A stretch of DNA of 64,000 nucleotides, from contig DEMD01000007.1 of NCBI GenBank assembly GCA_002354735.1, forward strand, positions 150,161-214,160, written 5' to 3'. The notes beneath the pieces were generated by a model. That model was not told the origin of the DNA, ran no database searches, and saw only the letters and a list, made by a program, of their open reading frames with translations. Made by a program: the position numbers and the translations under genes. This document shows positions 45,198 through 54,717 of the stretch, piece by piece. Source of the stretch: Gammaproteobacteria bacterium UBA2679. Lineage in GTDB: Bacteria; Pseudomonadota; Gammaproteobacteria; Pseudomonadales; Oleiphilaceae. The stretch's first letter is position 1, and each line of letters begins with the position of its first letter.

Positions 45198-46201
45198 TGG
45201 CTACGCTATCGCCTTCGGCCCTACCCCCTGCCACCACAGTACACGCACCAGCGAAGCTGAATCTGTTTCTTCACATCAACGGTCGGCGTGAAGATGGTTA
45301 CCATGAGCTACAGAGCCTGTTTCAGGCTGTGGACCTCTACGACGGCTTGAGCTTCATCCATACAGCCAGAACCGGTGACCGGCGAGAGCATCAGGCCATT
45401 CAGATGGCCATCGACCCCCTGTCGCCGATTCGCTTGTCCACTGAGTCGTCGGAACAAGCCAACACCGATAACCTGGTTTTTCGCGCAGCTGAGCTACTGC
45501 GACAGTGGCAGATCACGACGACCGGTGTAGATCCGCTGGCGGACAAAACTCTGCATATCACGCTGACGAAAGTCATCCCAGTGGGAGCGGGACTCGGCGG
45601 CGGGAGCTCAGATGCCGCGTCTACGCTGCTTACCCTCAATCAGCTGTGGCGACTCGCTCTTCCATTGAAAACCCTGCTGCCGCTAGGCTTGCAGCTGGGC
45701 GCGGACGTTCCGTTCTTTCTCTACCAGTCGCCCTGTCTGGCCGATGGCGTGGGTGAAGAACTCATGCCGCTTCAACTCGCTTCGGAGCGCTTTCTGCTGA
45801 TTCATCCGGCCTGTCATATTTCGACTCCAGCAATTTTCGGTCATCAAGCCTTGACAAGAGACACACCAAAACGCAAAATTGCGCCCGCTTTACGAGATGA
45901 GCTGACTGCTTCACTAAGTCCGCTCTGGAACAGCAAGGTCTTCGGCAACGACTGCGAATCTGTCGTCCGAATTCAGTACCCTGAAGTCGATTACATCTTT
46001 GACTGGGCAGCTACTGAATCACAGACCTGCCGTTTGACGGGAACCGGCTCCACAGTGTTTATTCCATGTGGTCCAGTGGCTAGTCCGGAATCCGCAGAAT
46101 TGGCGAACCGGCTAGTGCAGCGTTTACCGTCAGCTTATGTTGGCCAGGTTGTAATTGGGCTGACAGCGGGTTCTCACAAAGTGGGAACGGTGCTAGAATA
46201 G
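45197..46201 (+). CDS. ispE: 4-diphosphocytidyl-2-C-methyl-D-erythritol kinase
   Basis: GHMP kinase of the MEP isoprenoid pathway. 334 residues: N-terminal APAKLNLFLHINGRREDGYH, ATP-binding PVGAGLGGGSSDAASTL, and C-terminal LTGTGSTVF. About 50 residues longer than E. coli IspE owing to an insertion near 55-85 (HTARTGDRREHQ). The ATG overlaps the lolB stop (TAATG), so the pair is coupled. Confidence 0.95.
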   Translation: MATLSPSALPPATTVHAPAKLNLFLHINGRREDGYHELQSLFQAVDLYDGLSFIHTARTGDRREHQAIQMAIDPLSPIRLSTESSEQANTDNLVFRAAELLRQWQITTTGVDPLADKTLHITLTKVIPVGAGLGGGSSDAASTLLTLNQLWRLALPLKTLLPLGLQLGADVPFFLYQSPCLADGVGEELMPLQLASERFLLIHPACHISTPAIFGHQALTRDTPKRKIAPALRDELTASLSPLWNSKVFGNDCESVVRIQYPEVDYIFDWAATESQTCRLTGTGSTVFIPCGPVASPESAELANRLVQRLPSAYVGQVVIGLTAGSHKVGTVLE

Positions 46202-46267
46202 GAATCTCGTTAAAGCCTTGAATGAAGACGCTCTTGTCCCTTCGAGGTCGTTCATTACATGAATTAT

Positions 46268-46342
46268 TGGGGTGTAGCCAAGTGGTAAGGCAGCGGGTTT
46301 TGATCCCGCCACGCGTTGGTTCGAATCCAGCCACCCCAGCCA
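46268..46342 (+). tRNA. tRNA-Gln (anticodon TTG)
   Basis: 75 bases. Acceptor stem TGGGGTG pairs with CACCCCA, discriminator G, CCA encoded at 46340-46342. Anticodon stem GCGGG/CCCGC holds loop TTTTGAT with TTG at 46300-46302; T-loop TTCGAAT is present. It lies between ispE and prs, the same position as in Pseudomonas. Confidence 0.97.
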
Positions 46343-46535
46343 TCTTTTCCGTGGCGCGACGCCTTGTCGCCCATGGGTGTCGTTGCAAGTTCAAGTACAG
46401 CCGGCAGCCTTCAGCAATGTCATTTGCATTTCCAGGCCGGCCTGCGGGTTCGGACATCACATCCGCCGCCTCACGACGCAAGACATGACTGTATCCTCGA
46501 AACCATCTAATGAACCATCTGAAAAGGGTCCCACT

Positions 46536-47480
46536 GTGTCCAAACTCATGATCTTTTCCGGCAGGGCTAATCCCGAGCTTGCGAGAAAGGTGACCGACGC
46601 GCTACATATTCCACTTGGCAATGCGGTCGTCAGTAACTTCAGTGATGGCGAAATCACAGTCGAAATCAATGAAAATGTCCGTGGGCGCGATGTCTTCATC
46701 ATCCAGCCGACATGTGCACCAACCAATGACAACCTCATGGAACTGGTGGTCATGGCTGACGCGCTGCGTCGCGCATCGGCTGGCCGAATCACTGCAGTCA
46801 TTCCCTACTACGGCTATGCACGCCAGGACCGCCGGCCACGATCGAGCCGCGTGCCAATCAGCGCAAAGGTTGTGGCGGACATTCTTGACGGTGTAGGTAT
46901 CGACCGGGTACTGACGGTTGACCTGCATGCCGACCAGATCCAGGGCTTTTTCCACATTCCGGTCGACAATGCCTATGCTACGCCAGTCATGCTGGATGAT
47001 GTGGAGCGACGTGGCCTCAAGGATTACATCGTCGTCAGTCCCGACGTAGGCGGCGTTGTTCGTGCCAGAGCCTTCGCCAAGCGGCTGAACGATGCTGATC
47101 TTGCGATCATCGACAAGCGTCGCCCGAAAGCCAACGTCACTGAAGTCATGCACATCATCGGTGATGTTCAGGACAAGACCTGCATTCTCATCGACGACAT
47201 CGTCGACACCGCCGGCACACTTTGCCAGGCTGCCAATGCCCTCAAGAAACAAGGGGCGAGCAAGGTTTTGGCCTATATCACGCATCCGGTACTGTCCGGA
47301 CCTGCCATCGAGAATATCGAGGCGTCGCAACTTGATGAGCTCGTGGTTTCCGACACGATTCCGCTCAGTGACAAAGCCCGTAATTGTGATAGAATCCGCC
47401 AGCTTTCTTTGTCTGGCCTGCTTGCGGAGTCAATCCGCCGGGTCTGCAATGAAGAGTCCATCAGCGCAATGTTCAACTAA
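46536..47480 (+). CDS. prs: Ribose-phosphate pyrophosphokinase
   Basis: Makes PRPP for nucleotide, histidine and tryptophan synthesis. 314 residues from GTG 46536, preceded by AAGGG about seven bases away, matching the E. coli length of 315. Motifs: [20 protein letters not shown], the flexible loop [30 protein letters not shown] and PRPP-binding [14 protein letters not shown]. The frame is open for 53 codons upstream, but that part is not Prs-like. Confidence 0.96.
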   Translation: MSKLMIFSGRANPELARKVTDALHIPLGNAVVSNFSDGEITVEINENVRGRDVFIIQPTCAPTNDNLMELVVMADALRRASAGRITAVIPYYGYARQDRRPRSSRVPISAKVVADILDGVGIDRVLTVDLHADQIQGFFHIPVDNAYATPVMLDDVERRGLKDYIVVSPDVGGVVRARAFAKRLNDADLAIIDKRRPKANVTEVMHIIGDVQDKTCILIDDIVDTAGTLCQAANALKKQGASKVLAYITHPVLSGPAIENIEASQLDELVVSDTIPLSDKARNCDRIRQLSLSGLLAESIRRVCNEESISAMFN

Positions 47481-47595
47481 GGCTTTGAAAGCATTAGTTT
47501 AAACGCCTGATACAAGAGTCGGCGATTGGTCGCGATCGCTGACATTCATTTATGAAGATTATGCAGCCGCTTTGGCGACTGCCAGGAAAAAGATT

Positions 47596-48234
47596 ATGGC
47601 TATCGATTTTACAATTGCCGCAACCAGCCGCGATGTTCAGGGGAAAGGTGCGAGCCGCCGCCTACGTCGCGAGCAGGGCATGGTGCCAGCCGTCGTTTAT
47701 GGCGGAAAGAGCCAGCCAGCAAATATCATGATCAAGCATAATGAATTCATGCATGCGCTTGAGAATGAAGCGTTCTACTCACACATCCTCACGCTGGATA
47801 TCGACGGCAAGACCGAACAGGTCATCCTCAAGGATCTGCAGCGTCACCCGTACAAGCCGACACTTCAGCACGCGGATTTCCAGCGCATCGTGAAGGGCCA
47901 GGCTATCCACGTCCACGTGCCACTGCACTTCATCAATGAAGACAAGGCCGTTGGCGTACGTCAGGGCGGCGGCATCATCTCTCACCAGATGATCGAAGTC
48001 GAAGTTGTCTGTCTGCCGAAGGATCTGCCTGAGTTCATTGAAGTCGACATGGCAGAAGTTGCAGTTGACCAGATCGTTCACATGAGCGATATCACCCTGC
48101 CTAAGGGCGTGAAGCTTGCGGAACTCGAGAAGGGCGAAGGCCACGACCAGCCAGTAGCCAACATTCACATGCCGCGCGTTGTGAAAGCTGATACCGATAC
48201 TGATGGCGAGACTACCGAGGGCGGCGCTGAGTAA
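47596..48234 (+). CDS. rplY: 50S ribosomal protein L25, general-stress (Ctc) long form
   Basis: 5S-rRNA-binding protein. 212 residues: N-terminal L25 domain (about 1-95, GKGASRRLRREQGMVPAVVYGG, LKDLQRHPYKPTLQHADFQRI) and C-terminal TL5/Ctc beta domain (about 100-190). E. coli has only the first domain. ATG 47596 has AGGA upstream. The C-terminus is acidic. A strong terminator follows. Confidence 0.95.
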   Translation: MAIDFTIAATSRDVQGKGASRRLRREQGMVPAVVYGGKSQPANIMIKHNEFMHALENEAFYSHILTLDIDGKTEQVILKDLQRHPYKPTLQHADFQRIVKGQAIHVHVPLHFINEDKAVGVRQGGGIISHQMIEVEVVCLPKDLPEFIEVDMAEVAVDQIVHMSDITLPKGVKLAELEKGEGHDQPVANIHMPRVVKADTDTDGETTEGGAE

Positions 48235-48251
48235 TCGGCAACGTTCACGAA

Positions 48252-48276
48252 GAACGGGCGAATAGCCCGTTTTTTT
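48252..48276 (+). terminator. Rho-independent terminator after rplY
   Basis: Stem ACGGGC (48254-48259) with GCCCGT (48265-48270), extended by an A-T pair, loop GAATA, followed by a run of T at 48270-48276. It starts about 20 bases after the rplY stop. Confidence 0.88.
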
Positions 48277-48306
48277 ATGCAGTTTTAAACTGATGGAACA
48301 ATCTCC

Positions 48307-48906
48307 ATGACCGATGCTGCGACCACACCTATTCGCGCCATTATCGGCCTGGGCAATCCCGGCAATGAATATGCGCAGACACGCCACAACGCGGGGGCGA
48401 TGTTCGTTGAGAGGCTGGCCACCCACCTTGGATGCACATTGAAGGCCGATAGCAAGTTTTTTGGCCACTATGGCAAAGCGATGACCAGCGCTGGTGAAGT
48501 ACACCTGCTGATTCCGGCCACCTTCATGAATCGTAGTGGCCAGGCTGTCGGTGCGCTGGCACGCTTCTATAAGCTTGAGCCAGCGGAACTTCTGGTGGCC
48601 TATGATGAGCTGGACCTGCCGCCTGGGACTATCCGCCTGAAAGCATCTGGCGGCCATGGCGGCCACAACGGCATACGCGATATCATTCAGACCTTTGGTG
48701 GACAGAACGATTTCCACCGTCTTCGCCTCGGCATCGGACATCCCGGTCACAAGGACCGTGTGACTGGCTACGTGCTGGGTCGGGCGCCGGCAAATGAGCG
48801 TGAATTGCTGGAGCAGTGTTTTGATCGGGTGGAAGCCCACCTGCCCTCACTCCTGAAGGGCGACCTGGCTGCTGCCATGAATGAACTTCACCGACAGGTC
48901 GAATGA
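48307..48906 (+). CDS. pth: Peptidyl-tRNA hydrolase
   Basis: Recycles peptidyl-tRNAs that drop off ribosomes. 199 residues with [19 protein letters not shown] (catalytic His in TRHNAG), [23 protein letters not shown] and [12 protein letters not shown]. Starts at ATG 48307, between the rplY terminator and ychF. Confidence 0.97.
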   Translation: MTDAATTPIRAIIGLGNPGNEYAQTRHNAGAMFVERLATHLGCTLKADSKFFGHYGKAMTSAGEVHLLIPATFMNRSGQAVGALARFYKLEPAELLVAYDELDLPPGTIRLKASGGHGGHNGIRDIIQTFGGQNDFHRLRLGIGHPGHKDRVTGYVLGRAPANERELLEQCFDRVEAHLPSLLKGDLAAAMNELHRQVE

Positions 48907-48956
48907 TCGAGCTGTCGTTTCGAATAGATAACAACTGAATTCAGAGCAGGTGTGAT

Positions 48957-50048
48957 ATGGGTTTTAACTGTGGCATCGTCGGCTTGCCCAACGTCGGCAA
49001 ATCAACGCTGTTCAACGCGCTGACTCAAGCCGGCATCGATGCCGAGAACTTTCCATTCTGCACCATCGAACCCAATTCGGGCATCGTGCCGATGCCCGAC
49101 CGACGGCTGGACGCATTGGCTGCAATTGTAAAGCCGCAGAAAATATTGCCGACCACAATGGAGTTCGTCGATATAGCTGGCCTGGTTAAAGGCGCCTCGA
49201 AGGGTGAAGGACTCGGTAACCAGTTTCTGGCCAACATTCGTCAGACTGACGCGATTGCCCATGTTGTCCGCTGCTTTGAAGACGAGAATGTTGTTCACGT
49301 TGAAAACAAGATCGATCCGGCGGCTGATATCGAGGTGATTAATACCGAGCTTGCGCTCGCCGATCTCGATACCGTCGAGAAAGCCGTCTACAGACTTTCT
49401 CGGGTAGCCAAAAGTGGCGACAAGGATGCCAAGACGAAACTGGCTATTCTGGAGCGTGTGCAGCCTCACCTGGACCAGGGCAAGCCAGCACGCAGTCTTG
49501 CGCTGACGCCGGACGAGCACCTGCACATTCGCGAGCTGTGCCTGTTGACCATGAAGCCGACCATGTATATCGCGAACGTCGCTGAGGACGGTTTCACCGA
49601 TAACCCGCATCTGGCCGTGGTTGAAGCCATTGCTGCAGAAGAAGGCGCGGTGGTAGTGCCGATCTGTAACAAGCTTGAGTCCGAAATCGCCGAACTGGAA
49701 AGCGATGAGAAGGCGGAGTTTTTGGCCGATCTGGGCATGGAAGAGCCGGGTCTCGACCGTGTAATACGGGCCGGTTACAGCCTCCTCGGCCTGCAGACCT
49801 ATTTCACGGCAGGTGTGAAGGAAGTACGCGCATGGACCGTTAGAGTTGGCGCAACCGCCCCACAGGGCGCTGGCGTTATCCATACCGACTTCGAGCGCGG
49901 TTTCATCCGGGCCGAAGTCATTGCGTACGAGGACTTTATTGCCTGCAAGGGTGAAGCTGGCGCGAAGGATGCCGGAAAATGGCGGCTGGAAGGCAAGGAT
50001 TACATTATCAAGGATGGCGACGTTATCCATTACCGCTTTAACGTATAG
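48957..50048 (+). CDS. ychF: Redox-regulated ATPase YchF (Obg family)
   Basis: Ribosome-associated P-loop ATPase. 363 residues: Walker [16 protein letters not shown], switch [31 protein letters not shown] where GTPases have NKxD, a coiled-coil insertion, and a C-terminal TGS domain ([31 protein letters not shown]). The ordering pth-ychF is conserved. Confidence 0.97.
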   Translation: MGFNCGIVGLPNVGKSTLFNALTQAGIDAENFPFCTIEPNSGIVPMPDRRLDALAAIVKPQKILPTTMEFVDIAGLVKGASKGEGLGNQFLANIRQTDAIAHVVRCFEDENVVHVENKIDPAADIEVINTELALADLDTVEKAVYRLSRVAKSGDKDAKTKLAILERVQPHLDQGKPARSLALTPDEHLHIRELCLLTMKPTMYIANVAEDGFTDNPHLAVVEAIAAEEGAVVVPICNKLESEIAELESDEKAEFLADLGMEEPGLDRVIRAGYSLLGLQTYFTAGVKEVRAWTVRVGATAPQGAGVIHTDFERGFIRAEVIAYEDFIACKGEAGAKDAGKWRLEGKDYIIKDGDVIHYRFNV

Positions 50049-50150
50049 GCGGTAATCCGCATCTGAGTAGCCAAATGGCATTGACATGTCGGCCAAAAGC
50101 TCAGAGAATACGCGGCCTGAACTTCGGGTGAAACCCTTTGTTCAGAATGT

Positions 50151-50227
50151 GGCAAGGTAGCTCAGTTGGTTAGAGCACAGCACTCATAATGCTGGGGTCG
50201 CGAGTTCGAATCTCGCTCTTGCTACCA
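50151..50227 (+). tRNA. tRNA-Met, elongator (anticodon CAT)
   Basis: 77 bases. Acceptor GGCAAGG pairs with TCTTGCT with two G-T pairs, discriminator A, CCA encoded at 50225-50227. Anticodon stem CAGCA/TGCTG with loop CTCATAA. The body resembles the E. coli elongator tRNA-Met (loop and variable arm GGGTC) more than tRNA-Ile2, which shares the CAT anticodon. A T-run directly follows and may serve in termination. Confidence 0.93.
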
Positions 50228-50317
50228 TTTTTTTCTTGTAGGGCTTAGCCCCTCCTCCCCGGTTATCCGTGCGCTCACCTGCACAGAGTCTGGACTACGT
50301 TCGGCTCAATAGCATTC

Positions 50318-50551
50318 CTATATTGTCTGCAGTTGACAGAACGCGGGCTCGACAACGCTTTGGCTGGAAGCGCCGACTTTCCGACGCTCCACCCATGACC
50401 ATACCTTCTCGTGAAAGTAGAACCCGACGGTATTAACGGCAGGTTCAATAAGCGCCAGTGTGCCCCCTATGATCATGCTGCCTGTCAAAAGGTAGGCCAC
50501 GGTGAACGCGACGGAAAAATGCAGTACCGCGAAACTCAAAGTCTTTTTCAT
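50318..50551 (-). CDS. DUF2061 small membrane protein
   Basis: 77 residues with two hydrophobic segments and the DUF2061 pattern: KKTLSFAVLHFSVAFTVAYLLTGS, then EPAVNTVGFYFHEKVW. Function unknown. ATG 50551 follows GGAGAGG at a good distance; the frame opens further upstream but without a ribosome site. Adjacent to another small minus-strand gene, the two lie between the tRNA and the polysaccharide genes. Confidence 0.8.
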   Translation of the reverse strand: MKKTLSFAVLHFSVAFTVAYLLTGSMIIGGTLALIEPAVNTVGFYFHEKVWSWVERRKVGASSQSVVEPAFCQLQTI

Positions 50552-50661
50552 AGCGCCCTCTCCTGAAAGTGTTAGCAGTTGCTTAGAATCAACTGTAATC
50601 CAGGAGGCGCTATAATAAAAATCAATTAGAGGAATACAAGCAATAGTTTTTACCAATAGCT

Positions 50662-51027
50662 CTATAGCCGGCGAATCTCCATGGTCTGGCTTGTGGCGTC
50701 GTCAATGGTCTGTCCACTGCGGGCAGCAATCATTTTAGCCACCTCGTTGCGGTCAATGGTGTTGTCCACAACCAGCGCGTCCATTTCTGCTGGAGTCAAC
50801 TGAGCGCTACCGCCGGGCAAATAGATCGTGCCATTGGAGAAATCTATCGCAAAAGCGATGAGTCCTGGAATGAGAAAGAAGAGCAAACCTATGCCGTCGA
50901 GGATGGCGATGGCGGGGTCGATGTTACCACCGCGCTGACCTTTCCGTTCCGGGTGGAGTATCGTGCCACAAGCAGCAAGCTGCGTGACAAGCGCCGTTGC
51001 AATGGCAAAGCTGGTCAGTTTCTTCAT
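50662..51027 (-). CDS. Small lipoprotein-like membrane protein, unknown function
   Basis: 121 residues. The N-terminus (MKKLTSFAIATALVTQLAACGTIL) is a lipoprotein signal with lipobox LAAC. GNIDPAIAILDGIGLLFFLIPGLIAFAIDF forms one hydrophobic segment, followed by GTIYLPGG. Proteins of this pattern occur widely in gammaproteobacteria without known function. ATG 51027 has AGGAGA upstream. Confidence 0.75.
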   Translation of the reverse strand: MKKLTSFAIATALVTQLAACGTILHPERKGQRGGNIDPAIAILDGIGLLFFLIPGLIAFAIDFSNGTIYLPGGSAQLTPAEMDALVVDNTIDRNEVAKMIAARSGQTIDDATSQTMEIRRL

Positions 51028-51173
51028 CGTTTTCTCCTGGTTATCGTTGTTGTTCAAAGTCTAGTCTAAACTGGCGGTGGAGCGGCGCTTTCGTCGGCCA
51101 CATACCAGTAATACCTGATATCGCCAGCCCTCAATAGCGCCTACAATCGCGACCTTTCTTCTGGGATACCCGC

Positions 51174-52328
51174 ATGAATATTCTTGTACTCACCTATGAA
51201 TATCCTCCTCTGGGTGGTGGCGGTGGCAAGGTGGCTCTTGGCCTTGCAGAGGGTCTCGTGGCCAATGGCCACTCGGTTGATGTGGTCACCATGGGCTTCA
51301 AGACTCAGGTCGGTGAGACTGTTCAGAATGGTGTGAGGGTGCATCGACTCAAGAGCTTGCGCGCCAAGCCCGAGAGCTGTCATATCGGTGAGATGGTTCC
51401 GCATGAAGCCTCTGTGCTGTTCTACGTGCTGAAACTTGCCAAGACCAGACGCTTCGATATCATCCATGCGCATTTCATTTTCCCAGATGCCTTCACTGGG
51501 TCATTCCTGGCGAAACGGCTGAGAATTCCGCTGATCTGTACAGCCCACGGGTCGGACGTTCCTGGTTATAATCCTGACCGCTTTCAGTTCCAGCATGTTC
51601 TGCTCAAGCCCGTCTGGCACTATACCGTTCGGGCCATCGATCTGATTACCAGCCCAAGCGAGCACCTTCGCAAGTTAATACTGAAGTCACGACCTTCGGC
51701 AAAGGTCACGGTCATCCCGAACGGCTATGATCCAGCACGCTTCGATCCGAATACTGAAAAACAGCCAGGCATTGTCGTGTGCACGCGGATGTTTCAGCGC
51801 AAGGGCGTGCAGTACATCATTGATGCCGCTGTCCGTATTGCCAAAGAAGACCTCAAATACCGTATTCCGCTGCATATACTTGGTGAAGGCCCTTACCTGC
51901 AGAATCTTCGCGACCAGGCTGCTGGAAAAGATATCGATATCACCTTCCATGGCTGGGTCGACAACGATTCGCCCGAACTGAAGGCGATCTATGAGAATAA
52001 TGCCATCTTTGCCTTCACCTCTGATCAGGAAAACTTTCCGGTCAACCTGCTCGAAGCGCTCTGCGCTGGCAACGCGATCATCACCACGGACTCCAGCGGT
52101 GGCAAGGAGGTTGTCGGCGACTGCGCGCTGCTCGTGCCGCCGCAGAATCCGGAGGCCATCGCAACACAGCTGAAGCGCCTGATCGATGACGCCGGTTTCC
52201 GTCGGCAGCTCGGTCAAGACGGCCGCAAGCGGCTGGAAGATAACTTCAGCTGGAAAGCAGTTACCCAGCAGTTCGAAGACAGCATGCGACCGCTCATCGA
52301 GGCGAACGAGCGGAAACAACAGCAGTGA
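51174..52328 (+). CDS. GT4-family glycosyltransferase
   Basis: 384 residues, GT-B fold retaining glycosyltransferase. The N-terminal acceptor domain starts ILVLTYEYPPLGGGGGKVA, with HAHFIFPDAFTG and TAHGSDVPGYN; the C-terminal donor domain has GIVVCTRMFQRKGVQYI and the E-x7-E-like motif in ENFPVNLLEALCAGNAIITTDSSGGKEVV. Sugar donor unknown. First gene of a plus-strand trio whose stops and starts overlap. Confidence 0.9.
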   Translation: MNILVLTYEYPPLGGGGGKVALGLAEGLVANGHSVDVVTMGFKTQVGETVQNGVRVHRLKSLRAKPESCHIGEMVPHEASVLFYVLKLAKTRRFDIIHAHFIFPDAFTGSFLAKRLRIPLICTAHGSDVPGYNPDRFQFQHVLLKPVWHYTVRAIDLITSPSEHLRKLILKSRPSAKVTVIPNGYDPARFDPNTEKQPGIVVCTRMFQRKGVQYIIDAAVRIAKEDLKYRIPLHILGEGPYLQNLRDQAAGKDIDITFHGWVDNDSPELKAIYENNAIFAFTSDQENFPVNLLEALCAGNAIITTDSSGGKEVVGDCALLVPPQNPEAIATQLKRLIDDAGFRRQLGQDGRKRLEDNFSWKAVTQQFEDSMRPLIEANERKQQQ

Positions 52329-53473
52329 AGATTGCCTATATCTACCTGAGTCAGCTCGAAACACGGGACGCCAACATCAACCAGATGCTGAGCATGTGCG
52401 AAGCCCTGGGCAAGCACAGTGAGGTGACGCTCTTTACCGGCTGGATGTCGAAATCAGCGTTCGCTTCGCTGTGCCAGTTCTTTTCGATCAAGCAGAATTT
52501 CGCAACCCAGCGGTTGCCAGTGAAGCTGCTGACGGGCTCCATGCTGATTGAGAAGGTCACTCGCCTGCTTTACTGCATTCAGGTGCTGATGGCACTGAAA
52601 GCCGGCAATTTCGACGTCATCTATACCCGGGACATCACACTGCTGGTCTTCCTCAAGATGTTGCCGACCTGGGCGCGCCCCACTGTACCCGTAATCTATG
52701 AGCCGCATACGCTGTATCACAAGACCTCGGAGAAAGTGAGTTTCGAACTCGAACACGCTTCACTGAAGCTGGCCGATTATTTCATTCCGATATCACACGG
52801 CATCGCGCGGGATCTCGAAGGCCTTCTGGGCGTAGATCCCGGGCGCATTACAGTGCTACCCGATGGTGTTCGCGTCGATGTGATTGCCAATGTGCAGGCG
52901 CAGTCCCTGGCCCGCGATCAGCTGCAGGTACTGTATTCAGGCAGCTTTATCGACTGGAAAGGTGTTGAGATCTTCATCGAGGCCATTCCATTCGTGCACA
53001 CGCCGAATGTGGTATTTCTGGCGCTTGGCGGAGTGGGGAAAGATTTCGAGCGTATCGAACAGCTGGTAGCGTCATTGGACCTGCAGGATCGCGTGATACT
53101 GCGCTCACGCATGTCTCAGGATGAACTCATGCCTATCGCCAAGAGCGCCCATATCGGTGTATTGCCGAACAACCGAACGGCCATCGGCGCGCACTACACG
53201 TCTCCCCTCAAGCTATTCGAGTATATGGCGAATGGTTTACCTATCGTGGCGTCTGACCTCGAGTCGATGCGGGAGATCCTGGCTGAAAATGAGCACGCGC
53301 TGTTTTTCGAGCCATCGAATCCGTCGCACCTGGCGGCGCAGCTCGACCGACTCTTGCAGGATGAGGAATTGAGGCACTCGATGGGTCAGCGGAACTTGCA
53401 GGCCGTGGAGGCCTACAGCTGGGACTCGCGCGCGCAGCGCATCGTCGAGATTGCCAAGCGGTTGACACAATGA
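52325..53473 (+). CDS. GT4-family glycosyltransferase
   Basis: 382 residues. KIAYIYLSQLETRDANINQM starts a GT-B fold; the donor domain has VLYSGSFIDWKGVEIFIEA, DRVILRSRM, and SPLKLFEYMANGLPIVASD, the nucleotide-sugar motif. The GTG start overlaps the previous stop by four bases (GTGA) and its stop overlaps the flippase ATG. Likely assembles a surface polysaccharide repeat unit with its neighbour. Confidence 0.88.
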   Translation: MKIAYIYLSQLETRDANINQMLSMCEALGKHSEVTLFTGWMSKSAFASLCQFFSIKQNFATQRLPVKLLTGSMLIEKVTRLLYCIQVLMALKAGNFDVIYTRDITLLVFLKMLPTWARPTVPVIYEPHTLYHKTSEKVSFELEHASLKLADYFIPISHGIARDLEGLLGVDPGRITVLPDGVRVDVIANVQAQSLARDQLQVLYSGSFIDWKGVEIFIEAIPFVHTPNVVFLALGGVGKDFERIEQLVASLDLQDRVILRSRMSQDELMPIAKSAHIGVLPNNRTAIGAHYTSPLKLFEYMANGLPIVASDLESMREILAENEHALFFEPSNPSHLAAQLDRLLQDEELRHSMGQRNLQAVEAYSWDSRAQRIVEIAKRLTQ

Positions 53474-54714
53474 GCCTTTCACTGAAGTCTTTTCTGAGCT
53501 TCGCACTGGTCAGACTGCTCGCTCAGGCAACGTTGTTTGTGTTTCCCCTGCTGGTGGCAGCCTTCATCACACCTGATGAGTTCGGCCGTTTTTCGCTGGC
53601 GCTCATGCTTCTATACGTCTTCACAGCCATAGGCATCCAGTCCTCACAGTCGCCCTATGTCGTGCAGGCTAGCCGTGAGTTCACCCGCAACGGTAATGTG
53701 AGGCGTGCGACCACAGCGCGGGCAATCAGCGTTGGCAGCTGGTACCTGATTTCGCTAGGCATCGCTGTCGTGTTCCAGGACGCATTCCTGACATTTACCG
53801 GACTCAGCCACGAAAACTATGTGTTGGTCATTGCTGGCTTCTATGTGGTCAGTATGCGGTTCATTCACACCTCTACCTTCACATCCACGCAACGCAAGAT
53901 GTGGGGGCCGCTGTTCGAACTCGCGATTGGCGTCAGCCTCTTCGCCGTGCTCATTATCTTCTACCTGCAAGGCAGCTTTGATCTCAGAGACGCGCTGTGG
54001 ACACTCTTTCTCGGCCACGCCATCGCGGCCGTGCTGATATTGCCAGTGCTGCCCTGGCGCTTGATGCTGCCGTTCAGTTTTGATGCGCACATCGTAAAGG
54101 AACAGTTTCGTAACAGCCTCTGGTATGTAATCGGCGCTGTCGCTGTCTACTTGATGAACTGGGGCGACAATCTGGTCTTAAGACTCTATACCGACTTCGA
54201 AAGCATCGGTCAGTACAACTTCGGCTATCAGATTTTCAAGGGCATGTTGATCTGCTTCACGACCATACAGATGTTCTACCTGCCAGACATTCATCTCCTG
54301 CTCGAAGACAAGACCAAGCTTCGGCACTTCATGAAAACGACACGACTGCAGATCATGGGGTTGGGCACCCTGGGTCTGATCGTGACCGCCGTGTTGCTGG
54401 AGCCGGGACTAACGCTGGTATATGGGGCCAAGTACGACCCCTCTTTGCCAATTATGTATTGCCTGTTGATCGCCTCGTTCTTTGCGCTGTATCAGATGCT
54501 GCAACTCTCGATTATCGTGGGGATGTCACGCTTTGCCTTCGTTCAGATCGCTACTTTCATTGCGCTAGGCATTAATCTCGGGCTCGACTTTGCCCTTGTA
54601 CCAAGCTACGGCATTATGGGCGCAGCAGTCGCAACCACGATTGCGTATGCATCGCTTGCAGGCCTGTTCAGCTGGTACATGAGAAAACGGCTCAGGTTGT
54701 TCGAAGAGATTTGA
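53470..54714 (+). CDS. Wzx-type polysaccharide flippase (MATE/MOP superfamily)
   Basis: 414 residues with about twelve hydrophobic segments, starting LLAQATLFVFPLLVAAFITPDEFGRFSLA and ending with GIMGAAVATTIAYASLAGLFSWYM, the pattern of lipid-linked-oligosaccharide flippases. Overlaps the second glycosyltransferase by four bases. It would translocate the repeat unit across the inner membrane. No Wzy polymerase is visible in the window. Confidence 0.87.
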   Translation: MSLSLKSFLSFALVRLLAQATLFVFPLLVAAFITPDEFGRFSLALMLLYVFTAIGIQSSQSPYVVQASREFTRNGNVRRATTARAISVGSWYLISLGIAVVFQDAFLTFTGLSHENYVLVIAGFYVVSMRFIHTSTFTSTQRKMWGPLFELAIGVSLFAVLIIFYLQGSFDLRDALWTLFLGHAIAAVLILPVLPWRLMLPFSFDAHIVKEQFRNSLWYVIGAVAVYLMNWGDNLVLRLYTDFESIGQYNFGYQIFKGMLICFTTIQMFYLPDIHLLLEDKTKLRHFMKTTRLQIMGLGTLGLIVTAVLLEPGLTLVYGAKYDPSLPIMYCLLIASFFALYQMLQLSIIVGMSRFAFVQIATFIALGINLGLDFALVPSYGIMGAAVATTIAYASLAGLFSWYMRKRLRLFEEI

Positions 54715-54717
54715 CGC

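Noticed and set aside
46377..46535. 53-codon N-terminal extension of prs
   Set aside because: Prs homology and the ribosome site AAGGG fit GTG 46536, and the resulting length equals the family's.
47779..48840. Open frame of 353 codons antisense to rplY and pth
   Set aside because: It mirrors two certain genes on the opposite strand, shows no domain, and crosses a clear plus-strand terminator at 48252-48276. Such long antisense frames are common in GC-biased coding DNA.
49002..50096. Open frame of 364 codons antisense to ychF
   Set aside because: Lies almost exactly opposite ychF, has no recognisable motif, and is explained by codon bias of the real gene.
50151..50227. tRNA-Ile2 (CAT, lysidine-modified) instead of tRNA-Met
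   Set aside because: Anticodon stem, variable arm and D-arm are closer to elongator tRNA-Met than to tRNA-Ile2; a tRNA-specific covariance search would settle it.
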